The notes under the pieces were generated by a model. It was not told where the DNA came from. It was given only the letters and a program-made list of their open reading frames with translations, and ran no database searches. Of a stretch of 64,000 nt of DNA, positions 19,201 to 28,110 are shown piece after piece (the stretch's first letter is position 1; each line of letters starts with the position of its first letter). A program made the position numbers and the translations under genes. Source of the stretch: Planktothrix tepida PCC 9214 (lineage in GTDB: Bacteria > Cyanobacteriota > Cyanobacteriia > Cyanobacteriales > Microcoleaceae); NCBI RefSeq assembly GCF_900009145.1, contig NZ_LN889782.1, positions 461,619 through 525,618 on the forward strand, written 5' to 3'.

Positions 19201-19563
19201 TTATTGCGTTTCTTCGGGTTGTTTTTGTGCTGTTAAAGCTTTTAATGCTTTGACTTCCTCCTCTAATAATTTCACCTGTTCTAATAATTGTTGATTACTG
19301 GCGGCTAAAACTTTCGCCTGACTGCTTAAATAGGGATCACTTTCCCACCAATTAATCCCAATTTCTCTGGCTTTATCCACCGAAGCAATTAACAACCGAA
19401 TTCTAATATTGAGGAGTTCTGTTGAACCGACGGAAACAGAAATATCCCCAGCGATAACAATCCCTTTATCTAATACCCGTTCTAAGATATCAGCTAAACT
19501 TGATCCTTGGGTAGATGTGGGAACACTCCGTTGCAAATTTGAGAGAGGTTGCTGTGAGTTCAT
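19201..19563 (-). CDS. gvpJ: Gas vesicle protein GvpJ
   Basis: The 120-residue protein has the GvpA-like core SLADILERVLDKGIVIAGD and the GvpJ-specific extension DKAREIGINWWESDPYLS, then a short coiled tail. GvpJ is a minor, essential component in vesicle assembly. The tail is short compared with Anabaena-type GvpJ, which carries long C-terminal repeats (family knowledge). It lies 8 bases after gvpN and closes the local cluster; the remaining assembly genes (gvpK, F, G, V, W) are not here. Confidence 0.9.
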   Translation of the reverse strand: MNSQQPLSNLQRSVPTSTQGSSLADILERVLDKGIVIAGDISVSVGSTELLNIRIRLLIASVDKAREIGINWWESDPYLSSQAKVLAASNQQLLEQVKLLEEEVKALKALTAQKQPEETQ

Positions 19564-19571
19564 AAGTTAAA

Positions 19572-20753
19572 TTAATTCTCCTTCTGCACAGCAAAAAAAC
19601 GATTATCCTGCTGTTTAAGATAACCTTGTTTTAATAAAGAGCGCAATACATTCGTGGTTTGGACTCGATTTAATCCTAACGCCACTTCAATTTCTGAAAC
19701 CCTCGCCCCTGTAGATTGTTGTAAATATTCATAAACTTTTTCTTCAATTTCTAAGTCATTGTTTTCTGTTAATAGTGCTTCCAACAAGAGTAAAGAATTC
19801 TGCTCAGAAGTGTCACCATCAGTTAATAGAATTTTGATCACTTTTTCTAATTTCCGGCGAGATTCTATTGATGGTAAAGCTGTGCGAGATAATAATACAT
19901 CCGCACAAACGTCGATAAAATCTTGACTGTCTGCCTCAATGGTAATATCATGTTCATGACAGATTTTGGAAATCATTAATCCCGGTCTTAAACCTGATAA
20001 TTTATTAATAGGGGCACGGAGATATTTACCATCTTGGACAGGTTGAATTGCTTGTTTTGGGGTAGTTATTTCTAAATAAATTTTGATTAATTTAATGATT
20101 TTTTGAGCATCTTCTGAAGAAATGCCAATTTTTTGAACTAAAATTTCTTGCTGTGTTTCCTCGTCGGGTTCTGGCATATCAATGGTAATTAACCGATCTA
20201 ATAACGCATCTTGAGTTGCATGAACTCCACAGTATTCCTCTGGGTTTGAAGTCAGAATGGCTCTAAAATGGGGATGAACTCGAATATATTCTGAATTATT
20301 ATTACTAGGAGGAAGCACTAATAATCTTTCCTCTAAAGCAGAGAGTAAAACGTTATTTGCTTCGGGATGAGAACGGTTAAATTCATCATAAACCAGGGTA
20401 AACCCTTCTTTACAGGCTAGGGTTAGACGAGAATCAACCCAATTTTGTCGGAATTCATCTTCTAATTTAACCACACTATGAATAAAGTTATCGACTACTT
20501 TTTTGCGAGTATAGCCAAGTTGGTTGCCAATTAAATCGGAAGACTGGAGCTCGTCATCGCCAAAAATTAAGACAATGGGACGGTTTAATAAATCCGCTAA
20601 GTGCATCGCTATAGTCGTTTTCCCGGTTCCGGCTGGCCCTCGTAAATGGAGAGAAAACCCACTATGAAGATACCTCAACCCTCGAATGGTAAGTTGTTCA
20701 AGTGCTGGAGTATTGACAAAGCCTTTAGGACGAGCTTGAAGCACGGTAGTCAT
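19572..20753 (-). CDS. gvpN: Gas vesicle AAA+ ATPase GvpN with C-terminal winged helix
   Basis: The 393-residue protein is a MoxR-like AAA+ ATPase required for vesicle enlargement. Walker A is G39-P-A-G-T-G-K-T-T, Walker B is LVYDEFN with D123-E124, and sensor 1 is AILTSNP. Residues about 337-393 form an extra winged-helix-like domain with the motif GARxxEIExALGxNRVQT, homologous to the C-terminus of the neighbouring GvpC. The role of that domain is unknown; it could mediate contact with GvpC or with nucleic acid. It lies between gvpC and gvpJ in the usual order. Confidence 0.92.
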   Translation of the reverse strand: MTTVLQARPKGFVNTPALEQLTIRGLRYLHSGFSLHLRGPAGTGKTTIAMHLADLLNRPIVLIFGDDELQSSDLIGNQLGYTRKKVVDNFIHSVVKLEDEFRQNWVDSRLTLACKEGFTLVYDEFNRSHPEANNVLLSALEERLLVLPPSNNNSEYIRVHPHFRAILTSNPEEYCGVHATQDALLDRLITIDMPEPDEETQQEILVQKIGISSEDAQKIIKLIKIYLEITTPKQAIQPVQDGKYLRAPINKLSGLRPGLMISKICHEHDITIEADSQDFIDVCADVLLSRTALPSIESRRKLEKVIKILLTDGDTSEQNSLLLLEALLTENNDLEIEEKVYEYLQQSTGARVSEIEVALGLNRVQTTNVLRSLLKQGYLKQQDNRFFAVQKEN

Positions 20754-20875
20754 ATTTTTAATTCAATTAACAGCTAAAACACTGCCGAGTTTAGACGTTA
20801 TCGGCAGGCTTAATTAAATGTTATCGCAGGGAACAGAGAATAGAAACTAGGGAGGGTAAGGAAACCTCGCCCTTA

Positions 20876-21898
20876 CTATTTTTTAACAGGAATATAAACG
20901 CGATCGCGTTGAGAAATACGTCCCTGTTGTAATAAGATCCGAATCGCATCGACAGTCTGCACCCGATTAATTCCCAGAGCTTGTTCAATTTCCGCTAATC
21001 GAGCACCGTTCTCATGGCTTTGGATATAGTTGTAGACCCGTTGATCGAGAGTGGCGGGTTCAAGTTGCAATGAGGTATTGGTGGGTTGCGGTTGAACTGA
21101 ACGCGGGGGCGTTTGGGGTTTAGGGGCGGGAGACTTAGCTTTTAAAGGAGGTTTTGAACTGAGAGGAGGTTGGGGGGTAGTGATAGCTGTTTTGGGCGGA
21201 ATCGATTTGGGAGGGGTGACAACTGGGCTAGGTTCCCGGCGAGAATCGCCCCAAATACTGTGTTGGAGTTTTAGGTGATAGTCTTTCAGTTCGGCGCGAA
21301 AATGCCCCAAATCTTCAAATAACGCCTTCACTGTCTCTTGTCTTTGTATCCGACTTTCTTGGAGTTGTTGTTGTAACCCTTGTGCCATTTGTTGGTGCAG
21401 GCTGTCTAACTCCGCCAAATACTTTTGTACCGATTGGGATAGGGTTTGGCGAAATAACGCTAAGTCCTCAAGCAAAGGTTCCCGTAAGTCAAAACGCTGT
21501 TGCTGATAGTCTGCTAACAAACTTGCCACCGTATTTCCCAGGTCTTCTCGAAATTGCGATAACCGTTGATGCAGGTCAGTTGCAATTTCAGACCGTTCCT
21601 CAGAGGTTTGTTGCAGAAACTCCTCTACCTCTTTGGACAATTGCTGCATGAACTCTTCGAGTTGCTGTTGCAGTTCCTCGGCGAGTAACAAACGTTCTTC
21701 TTGGTTATTCGTTAATAAACCGTGAATTTGCTGTTGCAAATTCGTGACAAACTCTTGTCGAATTGCTTGATCGTCTAATGCTTGATTGTGGCGTTCCTGT
21801 TGCCAAAGAGTTAATGTCGTTTGAACCTGCTGTTGACGGTCTTGAACCGTCTGTTGGCGCTGGATGCGATCTTGTTGCCACTGGTCTTTCAAAGCCAT
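20876..21898 (-). CDS. gvpC: Gas vesicle outer protein GvpC with C-terminal winged helix
   Basis: The start MALKDQWQQDRIQRQQ and the Gln/Glu/Leu-rich amphipathic 33-residue repeats (about 20-215) mark GvpC, which braces the outside of the vesicle and sets its collapse pressure. Microcystis-type GvpC ends near the motif FRAELxDYHLKLQ. Here that point is followed by a Pro/Lys/Ser linker (about 218-280) and a winged-helix-like domain (about 285-340) nearly the same as the one ending GvpN. I start at the ATG at 21898 to match the family; a TTG lies 9 bases upstream. The gene sits 205 bases after gvpA. Confidence 0.9.
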   Translation of the reverse strand: MALKDQWQQDRIQRQQTVQDRQQQVQTTLTLWQQERHNQALDDQAIRQEFVTNLQQQIHGLLTNNQEERLLLAEELQQQLEEFMQQLSKEVEEFLQQTSEERSEIATDLHQRLSQFREDLGNTVASLLADYQQQRFDLREPLLEDLALFRQTLSQSVQKYLAELDSLHQQMAQGLQQQLQESRIQRQETVKALFEDLGHFRAELKDYHLKLQHSIWGDSRREPSPVVTPPKSIPPKTAITTPQPPLSSKPPLKAKSPAPKPQTPPRSVQPQPTNTSLQLEPATLDQRVYNYIQSHENGARLAEIEQALGINRVQTVDAIRILLQQGRISQRDRVYIPVKK

Positions 21899-22103
21899 AA
21901 TTTCCAAACCCTCGTATCGGTGGATTGTGTCGTATTGGGCAATGGGTATGAGCCTTTAATCGGGTTAGTTGAACTTACATCCTAGCTGGATCAATCCTAT
22001 AAAAGATTACTCTTGACAACTCTGACGCGCTCAAGCAATTTTCCATAACCTTAGCAAATCTTGGTGCTTTTTTGTTTCATACCCGTTGCTAATTTCAGAA
22101 TTC

Positions 22104-22322
22104 TTAGACCGCAGGAACAGCCGCCTGTGAGGTTAAACCAACGGCTTCTGCATATTTGAGATAGGTTTCTACAGAAGCGATTACAATTCTCGCTTCGATA
22201 GCCAAAAGTTCGATCCCAACCAGGGAAACACGCACCCAAGCGTCAATGACAATCCCTTTATCTAAAATCCGATCAATCACTTCAGCCAGACTGGAGGATG
22301 AATTTACTTTTTCAACAGCCAT
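22104..22322 (-). CDS. gvpA: Major gas vesicle structural protein GvpA
   Basis: The 72-residue sequence is the nearly invariant Gvp[21 protein letters not shown], the [18 protein letters not shown] strand region and a short Ala/Val tail. It forms the ribbed shell of gas vesicles that provide buoyancy. AAGGAG lies about 10 bases before the ATG. It is the first gene of the minus-strand gvp group and is divergent from rpaA across 259 bases that must hold both promoters. Confidence 0.97.
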   Translation of the reverse strand: MAVEKVNSSSSLAEVIDRILDKGIVIDAWVRVSLVGIELLAIEARIVIASVETYLKYAEAVGLTSQAAVPAV

Positions 22323-22581
22323 GAGTCTATTGCTCCTTTTTGGTGGAAAGAACTGGGTATATCCTGATACAGTCCTTTGATGTCATCATACCCTAAACAA
22401 CGACATTTTTGAGTCCCTTTTGTTACTTCTTTTTACAATTGCCGATATGGGGCTGGCTATTTGTTCATCAAACTTTACATTCTCAATAATGCTCTAACAA
22501 AAGTTTAAAATTTTTTACTATTCTATTATGGAACCCAATTCACATACACTGTGAAGACCGTAGCCCAAATTACTAGAGTAA

Positions 22582-23367
22582 ATGATGCCCCGGATATTAG
22601 TCATAGATGATGACCCTGCGATCGCGGAACTGGTAGCCATCAACCTAGAAATGGCTGGCTACGAAGTTAGCCAAGCTGAAGATGGTATAAAAGGACAAGC
22701 TTTGGCAATGCAACTGTTGCCAGACTTAATTATTTTGGATTTGATGTTACCTAAAGTCGATGGGTTTACCATCTGCCAACGTTTACGTCGGGATGAACGC
22801 ACGGCAGATATTCCCATTCTGATGTTAACGGCGTTAGGACAAACCCAAAATAAAGTGGAAGGGTTTAATGCAGGTGCGGATGATTATCTAACCAAACCCT
22901 TTGAGTTAGAAGAAATGTTAGCGCGGGTCAGGGCGCTCTTACGACGAACCGATCGCATTCCGCAAGCGGCTAAACATAGCGAAATTCTCAGCTACGGTGC
23001 TTTAACCTTAGTTCCTGAACGGTTTGAGGCGATTTGGTTTGAGAAAACCGTCAAGTTAACCCATTTGGAATTTGAACTGTTACACTGCTTGCTGCAACGT
23101 CATGGTCAAACGGTTGCTCCCAGTGAAATTTTAAAAGAAGTTTGGGGTTATGATCCCGATGACGATATCGAAACCATCCGAGTTCATATTCGTCATCTGC
23201 GAACCAAGATGGAACCCGATCCCCGTCATCCTCGATATATTAAAACGGTCTATGGTGCAGGGTATTGTCTGGAACTTCCGGGGAACGGTAAAGGAAACGC
23301 GGACGACCCCGCCATCGCTACAGAGTCTTCTGTAGATGGTAATGGAGTCAAGGGGAAGAAAAAGTAG
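22582..23367 (+). CDS. rpaA: OmpR-family response regulator RpaA
   Basis: A 261-residue regulator: receiver domain with D53 (LIILDLMLP) and K105 (LTKPFE), then a winged-helix DNA-binding domain with the RpaA-type segment [20 protein letters not shown] and [20 protein letters not shown]. RpaA is phosphorylated by SasA and drives circadian clock output in cyanobacteria. The sequence fits RpaA rather than RpaB. Two adjacent ATG codons open the gene; either may be used. It is divergent from the gas-vesicle operon, and no kinase gene is adjacent. Confidence 0.93.
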   Translation: MMPRILVIDDDPAIAELVAINLEMAGYEVSQAEDGIKGQALAMQLLPDLIILDLMLPKVDGFTICQRLRRDERTADIPILMLTALGQTQNKVEGFNAGADDYLTKPFELEEMLARVRALLRRTDRIPQAAKHSEILSYGALTLVPERFEAIWFEKTVKLTHLEFELLHCLLQRHGQTVAPSEILKEVWGYDPDDDIETIRVHIRHLRTKMEPDPRHPRYIKTVYGAGYCLELPGNGKGNADDPAIATESSVDGNGVKGKKK

Positions 23368-23369
23368 GC

Positions 23370-23463
23370 ATCAAGGGGAATAGGGGGAGTAGAGGAAGCA
23401 GGGGAAGCAGCGGGGGGAGAAATCATTAACTCCTATTTTCTGTCTCCTGTCTCCTTCCTCTAT
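23370..23463. repeat. Polypurine stretch followed by polypyrimidine stretch
   Basis: After rpaA a G/A-only-like stretch (about 23370-23423) is followed by a T/C-rich stretch (about 23436-23463), partly complementary (GAGGAAG versus CTTCCTC). It can form a long imperfect hairpin and may act as a terminator between convergent genes. Confidence 0.4.
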
Positions 23464-23469
23464 CTAAAG

Positions 23470-23886
23470 TTAGTCCCCAGTGATTTGTTCTTTGTAGGAA
23501 TTAAATTCTTGAACTAATTCTTGACGGGTTGAAGCTTTTAGTAAGTAGCGGTAAACAAACCAAGCTGTATATCCCATGCCAATTAACTCAAAGGTAGGAG
23601 ATAAAAGCGGAACATCATTGAGAGCATCAATGACGGCAAATAATACCTTCAGAGAAACAAGACCAGCTAAAATCAGAACAACGGTAATAATCGGTTTTTG
23701 GTAGGAGCCAAAAAAACTGGAGATATAACCCGGAAGTTCAGATAAAACCACGACAACTTTTTCTTTAATTTCATCAAACTGGGCATTGGCTGAAGTGGAA
23801 GTAATTGCACCGCCTGTTTCCACACTCACGTCTATTTGTGTTCCGCTAGAGGTAGATGTGTCCGTGATTTTCGTGGGTTCTTGCAT
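23470..23886 (-). CDS. CAAD/CURT1-type thylakoid membrane protein
   Basis: The 138-residue protein has a disordered Thr/Ser-rich N-terminus and, from about residue 48, the CAAD domain: an amphipathic helix, two transmembrane segments (about 64-85 and 92-113) and a charged C-terminal helix with RQELVQEF. The domain is shared with plant CURT1 proteins that bend thylakoid membranes, and is also found appended to cyanobacterial aminoacyl-tRNA synthetases. Here it stands alone. A thylakoid location is inferred. Confidence 0.85.
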   Translation of the reverse strand: MQEPTKITDTSTSSGTQIDVSVETGGAITSTSANAQFDEIKEKVVVVLSELPGYISSFFGSYQKPIITVVLILAGLVSLKVLFAVIDALNDVPLLSPTFELIGMGYTAWFVYRYLLKASTRQELVQEFNSYKEQITGD

Positions 23887-24019
23887 TTTTCGTCTCCTTG
23901 TTTAAAAAAATGTGCAGTACCAATCGATTTTAAGCGAGAGAGAACAAGTTTTTGTCAGAATTAAACGATTTAGAAGTTAATTTTCAGCCAATTGACAGAC
24001 CTAGACTGTTCCCAAACGC

Positions 24020-24793
24020 TTAATAATCTAACGGTAAACCACACTGTTCTAGGGTGGATCGATTTTGCAACAATTCTTCAGTGGGTTCATCCACTTGTAT
24101 CCTTCCTTGTTTGAGAATCATGGCCCGTTGGGTAACTTGGGAAATCCACTGTAAATCGTGGGACGCAATCAACATCACTTCCACCGGAAGTTGAGATAAA
24201 ATTTGCGCCAGTTCCCGACGCCACCAAGGGTCAAGACCATTCGTGGGTTCATCTAAGATTAAAATGGCTGGTTCTAAAGCTAAAACCGCCGCTAAAGCCG
24301 CGAGTCGTTTTTGTCCCCCGGATAATTCATAAACAGAACGATTTACACAGTCGGCTAACCCAAAATCTGCTAACAAATGAGTCGCTTGTACTAAGGCTTG
24401 CTCTGGGTCAACGCCATAGTTACAGGGGCCAAACATCACATCTTCTAAAATACTGGGCATAAACAGTTGATCATCGGGATCTTGAAAACAAAATCCCACC
24501 CGGCGACGAACTTCGGGTAAGGTGGGGGGTTGAACCGGAATTCCTTGAATCAAAATTTGACCAGAATTGGGTTGTTTTAATCCAATTAAATTTTCCATTA
24601 AGGTACTTTTTCCGGTTCCCGTTTGCCCTAATAAAGCAATCCGTTCTCCGGCCGTTAAGGAAAAGGAAATGCCTTGCAAAATTGGATCGTGCTGTGAATA
24701 ACCAAAGACTAAATCTTGGACAAAAACAGCAGGAATCGGGGGGGTAGTTTCTCCCACCACAGAAATAGAGGGGTTTAAATAAGAATAACTCAA
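24020..24793 (-). CDS. cbiO: Energy-coupling ABC ATPase, CbiO/NikO-like
   Basis: A 257-residue ABC ATPase with Walker A GQTGTGKST, Q-loop, signature LSGGQKR and Walker B LILDEPTNGLDP. It is the last gene of a CbiM-CbiQ-CbiO-type ECF module that imports Ni2+ or Co2+. The start is 13 bases after the CbiQ gene, indicating one transcript. The metal (nickel or cobalt) cannot be told from the ATPase. Confidence 0.88.
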   Translation of the reverse strand: MSYSYLNPSISVVGETTPPIPAVFVQDLVFGYSQHDPILQGISFSLTAGERIALLGQTGTGKSTLMENLIGLKQPNSGQILIQGIPVQPPTLPEVRRRVGFCFQDPDDQLFMPSILEDVMFGPCNYGVDPEQALVQATHLLADFGLADCVNRSVYELSGGQKRLAALAAVLALEPAILILDEPTNGLDPWWRRELAQILSQLPVEVMLIASHDLQWISQVTQRAMILKQGRIQVDEPTEELLQNRSTLEQCGLPLDY

Positions 24794-24806
24794 GGTTCAA
24801 GATCCA

Positions 24807-25586
24807 CTAAAGAAACAGTTCAAATCCAATTAAGCTAGAGGCTATTAGTAAGGTGAGCAATAGAGCGATCACACTATAACTATCTAGGGTAACTTTTTTT
24901 TGAGTTCGGAGTTGAGTTGGGACTCCATATCCTCTTAATTGCATAGCTTTGTAAACTTGTTGGGATTGTTGATAACTTCGGATTAACAAACTTCCCGTTA
25001 AAGCTGCATAAATTTGTAAATTCCTCCGACTGATATTCCGAGGTTGAAACCCTCGCAATTGGGTAGCTCGTTGCATTTTTTGGAATTGATGCCCTAATTC
25101 AAATAAATACCGATAGGAAATCAACATAATATCTGTTAAAATGGGGGATAAACCGAGCGATCGCAATCCTTTAATTAAGGTTAAAAAAGAACTGGTTCCC
25201 AATAAAACTAATCCTAACGTAAAAATTGCTAAAAATCGGCTTACAATTAACAAAACAGCTAGGCAACCTTCCTGTCTGATGGTGATAATTCCCCCCTGCC
25301 AAATAATGGTATTTCCTGACAAAAACGGTAATAATCCCACCACTCCGACTAAGAAAAAACCTGGATAAGTTAACCGACGCAGGAGAAATTCCAGGGGGAG
25401 TTGAGACAGGGAATAAAATAAAACGGTAATCGTTAAAATGACGGGGACTAAACGCAAATCCTCCACTGAAGCAAAAGCAAACATTAAAGCCAATAATCCA
25501 ATAATTTTGGCACGCACATCCCATCGATGCACCGGGGAATTAAAATTTGCATACTCATCAAAACTAAAATTCATGGAGATAACCAC
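24807..25586 (-). CDS. cbiQ: ECF transporter transmembrane component CbiQ/NikQ
   Basis: A 259-residue integral membrane protein with about five hydrophobic segments. It carries the two coupling-helix signatures of EcfT proteins, RATQLRGF and AMQLRGYG, that contact the ATPase. It lies 9 bases after cbiM and 13 bases before cbiO. It couples ATP hydrolysis to the metal-binding CbiM subunit. Confidence 0.88.
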   Translation of the reverse strand: MVISMNFSFDEYANFNSPVHRWDVRAKIIGLLALMFAFASVEDLRLVPVILTITVLFYSLSQLPLEFLLRRLTYPGFFLVGVVGLLPFLSGNTIIWQGGIITIRQEGCLAVLLIVSRFLAIFTLGLVLLGTSSFLTLIKGLRSLGLSPILTDIMLISYRYLFELGHQFQKMQRATQLRGFQPRNISRRNLQIYAALTGSLLIRSYQQSQQVYKAMQLRGYGVPTQLRTQKKVTLDSYSVIALLLTLLIASSLIGFELFL

Positions 25587-25595
25587 AGGAAGAGA

Positions 25596-26240
25596 TCAAT
25601 TGATTAAGATTTCGGGTTTAACTCGCCGTAAAAAATTCACGACCATTGCGGTAAAAATTCCCTCAATAAAAATCAACGGGACATGAGCTAACATTAATCC
25701 ATAAATCGCTGCTTTTTCAGTGTCCTGATCCCAAGCTGAGGGTAAATTAGTAATGACAATACTAAAAAATAAAAGAGCAGCTAAACCGACTCCCACAGCA
25801 CCGGATAAAAATCCAAACAAATTTAAGGATAAATTTTCACTCAATTTCAGCTTGATTTTGTTGCGGAGATTAAAAATAAAACCCGCAATTAAAGCTGGAA
25901 TTCCCATAATTACGGCATTGATTCCGAGTGTTGTTAATCCTCCATGTCCAAACATCACAGCTTGAAATAATAAACCCACAAAAATTGCGGGAAACGCATA
26001 CCAACCTAATACCGCCCCTAATAGTCCATTTAAGACAAAATGCACACTTGCAGGGGGGATAGGAAGATGAATTCCCGACGCTACAAAAAAAGCGGCTGTC
26101 AGTAAAGCAGCTTGCGGAATGCCCTCACTGGGATTAGATTGTCGATTAAGTTGTCGTAGGGAATACCAAAGGGTTAAACTGGTGATTGCATAGCCACTAA
26201 TTAGAATTTTACTAGGAAGAATTCCTTCGGAAATGTGCAT
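25596..26240 (-). CDS. cbiM: Ni/Co ECF transporter substrate-binding membrane protein CbiM/NikM
   Basis: A 214-residue membrane protein starting MHISEGILP. The N-terminal Met-His of this family directly coordinates the metal, which fixes the start. About six hydrophobic segments follow, with the conserved GIHLPIPPASVHFVLNGLLG. It imports Ni2+ or Co2+ across the plasma membrane for hydrogenase, urease or cobalamin. No CbiN follows; the two upstream genes probably supply accessory functions. Confidence 0.9.
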   Translation of the reverse strand: MHISEGILPSKILISGYAITSLTLWYSLRQLNRQSNPSEGIPQAALLTAAFFVASGIHLPIPPASVHFVLNGLLGAVLGWYAFPAIFVGLLFQAVMFGHGGLTTLGINAVIMGIPALIAGFIFNLRNKIKLKLSENLSLNLFGFLSGAVGVGLAALLFFSIVITNLPSAWDQDTEKAAIYGLMLAHVPLIFIEGIFTAMVVNFLRRVKPEILIN

Positions 26241-26375
26241 AAAATTTTACTCGATAATTAGCATTATTCCATGATGGTTATGACCTTTATTTGAAAAATC
26301 GTTAAACGGATAATCAAATCCTAACGATTGAGATAAAATTATCCTCTATCTAAAGAATTAATTCTGATTGTAACA

Positions 26376-26885
26376 TCAAGATTTAGGGCTAACTATCTCT
26401 CTGTCTAGCTCTGGAGATAAACGCGGTGCTTTTGAACGCTGAAAAAATAAAGCCGTCCCGATACAACCCCAAATCACAGAAGCGATCATCACGCCTTTTT
26501 GGAGAGGACTCAACTCAGCTTTATTTGGAGTTAAAGCAGTCGATTTCCCCGTGAGAAAATTTTTAGATTCCAGGGGAATACTAATTAACGCTCCATGACC
26601 CGCTTGACGCACTTTAACTTCCCAATAGCCTGTTTTTTTGACATCTGGTGTAAAGGTAAAAGAGCCTTCTTCATCGGTTAATCCTTCTTTCCAAGGTTGG
26701 GTAGGATTATCGGGGGCATAAACCGTGACCTGGGCTTTTTTCATCGGAAACCCTGAGTCATACAGAGCTTTAATTTCAACGGCTGAAGTGAGTTGATATT
26801 CGGCTTTTGCTCCATGAGCGATCGCTCGTTCTTGTACACTTAAAATGGGAAACAAGAGGAACACAATGATCCATTGGTATTTCAT
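26376..26885 (-). CDS. NikL-like accessory protein with periplasmic beta-sandwich and membrane anchor
   Basis: A 169-residue protein: N-terminal signal segment ending near AIAHG, a carboxypeptidase-regulatory/DUF4198-like beta-sandwich (about 25-110, with APDNPTQPWKEGLTDEEGSFTFTPD), and one C-terminal transmembrane segment (about 128-147). This layout is that of NikL, which replaces or supplements CbiN in nickel ECF systems, and points toward nickel as the substrate (inference). An AHG motif after the signal peptide could hold metal. It lies 135 bases upstream of cbiM. Confidence 0.72.
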   Translation of the reverse strand: MKYQWIIVFLLFPILSVQERAIAHGAKAEYQLTSAVEIKALYDSGFPMKKAQVTVYAPDNPTQPWKEGLTDEEGSFTFTPDVKKTGYWEVKVRQAGHGALISIPLESKNFLTGKSTALTPNKAELSPLQKGVMIASVIWGCIGTALFFQRSKAPRLSPELDREIVSPKS

Positions 26886-26947
26886 ATTGTCTACCTCCTA
26901 ATTTATGATTATTCTTCTGATTGTAAACAATTTTTGAACAATCGGTT

Positions 26948-27826
26948 TTACTTTTTCAACGTTAATTCTTGACAATGGCCTTCCCCAACGTGAGCAATAC
27001 TGGATAAAATACCGATTAATTTTTGATAATCAGCCGGAGATAATTTTTGTTTGAGTGTGGGTAAATCTGCTACTAATTCTCCGTTTGTAGCAATTTTTGA
27101 CAAAGGTTCAAAACCCAAAGCCGTCGTATTAGGTTCCTCCGTAGCTGCGATTTTTCCATTTCCAAATAAATGATCAAAATGGAAGGTTGCTTCTAAATCC
27201 GCTTTTCCTCCAGGCTGCAAAATGCCCTTTCGTTCCTCTCCCACATAATCTCCACACAAAAACTGCATTTCTTGATCAAATTTGAGAATAAAAGGAACTT
27301 GTTGATCTCCTTTTTTTGCCACCCCTTCTATGACCATTACTTGACCTGCTAATATTCCTTCCGTTCCCTTGTTCAAATTCCACGAAATCGCGTTATACTT
27401 GCCAGGAGGAGCCGGAACTTCATTAATGACAATCGCCTGAGTATTTTCATCCCCTTCGGCTAAATCAACCGTTTTTTTAACCACTAAACTAATACTTGTT
27501 TTAGCAATGGGTTGACCTCCAGCTTCCGGGTTATAAGGGGGATCAGATTGATAAGCTGTTGCTTCACCAAAGTTGAGATAAATATGATCAAAATTGATGT
27601 TCCACCCATCTTTAGAAACCAATCCTTTCCGCACAAAATCTTCTCCATTTGCTTGAAATTGTATTGAACCGATTTCCCCGGTTTGGGTTGAATTGGGAGT
27701 AATTTGGGCTTGGGGAGTTTCCGACGTAGATGTTGAAGCAGTTGGAGTCTGAGGTTGAGAACAGCCGATTAGCGTAGCTACAATGAACCCCATTAGACAA
27801 CTGCGCTGAATTTGTTGTTTTTTCAT
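26948..27826 (-). CDS. Lipoprotein, DUF4382/MbnP-like, in the Ni/Co transporter operon
   Basis: A 292-residue lipoprotein with lipobox T-L-I-G-C near residues 18-22, then a Thr/Ser/Pro-rich linker and a beta-rich domain (about 52-230: IQFQANGEDFV, DGWNINFDHIYLNFG, PPGKYNAISWNL). It resembles families of periplasmic metal-uptake lipoproteins next to CbiM/NikM, but I cannot name it firmly. The C-terminus ends G-E-G-H-C-Q-E, with His and Cys that might bind metal. It is the first gene of the cluster, 62 bases before the NikL-like gene, so promoter control would act in front of it. Confidence 0.6.
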   Translation of the reverse strand: MKKQQIQRSCLMGFIVATLIGCSQPQTPTASTSTSETPQAQITPNSTQTGEIGSIQFQANGEDFVRKGLVSKDGWNINFDHIYLNFGEATAYQSDPPYNPEAGGQPIAKTSISLVVKKTVDLAEGDENTQAIVINEVPAPPGKYNAISWNLNKGTEGILAGQVMVIEGVAKKGDQQVPFILKFDQEMQFLCGDYVGEERKGILQPGGKADLEATFHFDHLFGNGKIAATEEPNTTALGFEPLSKIATNGELVADLPTLKQKLSPADYQKLIGILSSIAHVGEGHCQELTLKK

Positions 27827-27862
27827 CTAAAGCTGCTCAATACAATCCTTCATCCTCTAGGA

Positions 27863-27880
27863 AACAGGTTTTTTCCTGTT
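27863..27880 (-). promoter_or_regulatory. Leader hairpin upstream of the Ni/Co lipoprotein gene
   Basis: AACAGG (27863-27868) and CCTGTT (27875-27880) form a perfect six-pair stem with a six-base homopolymer loop, 37 bases before the start codon. It could be an mRNA leader element. Function is not shown. Confidence 0.3.
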
Positions 27881-27887
27881 ATTGCAA

Positions 27888-27904
27888 TACCCCCCTAGGG
27901 CATT
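27888..27904. promoter_or_regulatory. CsoR/InrS-like operator candidate (ATACCCCCCTAGGGCAT)
   Basis: This C-tract/G-tract element resembles the operators of the CsoR/RcnR/InrS metal-sensing repressors (pattern TACCCC-TA-GGGGTA). It is 62-78 bases upstream of the first gene of the Ni/Co uptake cluster. A second core CCCCTAGGG stands at 27968-27976. The assignment is by pattern only. Confidence 0.3.
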
Positions 27905-27994
27905 AAAATCTGATTTAAGTCTTAAGAATTAATTCTGAAGATAGGCAACAATTTTAACTTCTTTCTTCCCCTAGGGAGAAACTCTTTTGACACT

Positions 27995-28110
27995 CACCGC
28001 CCTACAAGTGCGGTGATTCTTCGTTCACAGATTCAACATGCTTTGGCAGGATTGCTCCAACCAAAGTAGAGGCTAAATCTCCCGTTAGCGAAGCTGCGGG
28101 TCAGCGCTAG
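27995..28110 (-). ncRNA. Right-end/omega-RNA-like region of a tnpB element (candidate)
   Basis: Downstream of the tnpB remnant are a CACCGC/GCGGTG hairpin (27995-28015) and CCCG...CGGG near 28081-28100. In IS200/IS605-type elements the 3' end of tnpB and the right end encode the guide RNA. The location and hairpins fit, but I cannot confirm an RNA or a guide. Confidence 0.25.

Noticed and set aside
22582-23367. RpaB as identity of the OmpR regulator
   Set aside because: Residue patterns in the receiver ([15 protein letters not shown]) and DNA-binding part (ERFEAIWF) fit RpaA instead.
27840-27960. Cobalamin riboswitch in front of the Ni/Co operon
   Set aside because: No B12-box-like GCCACTG and the leader is too short.
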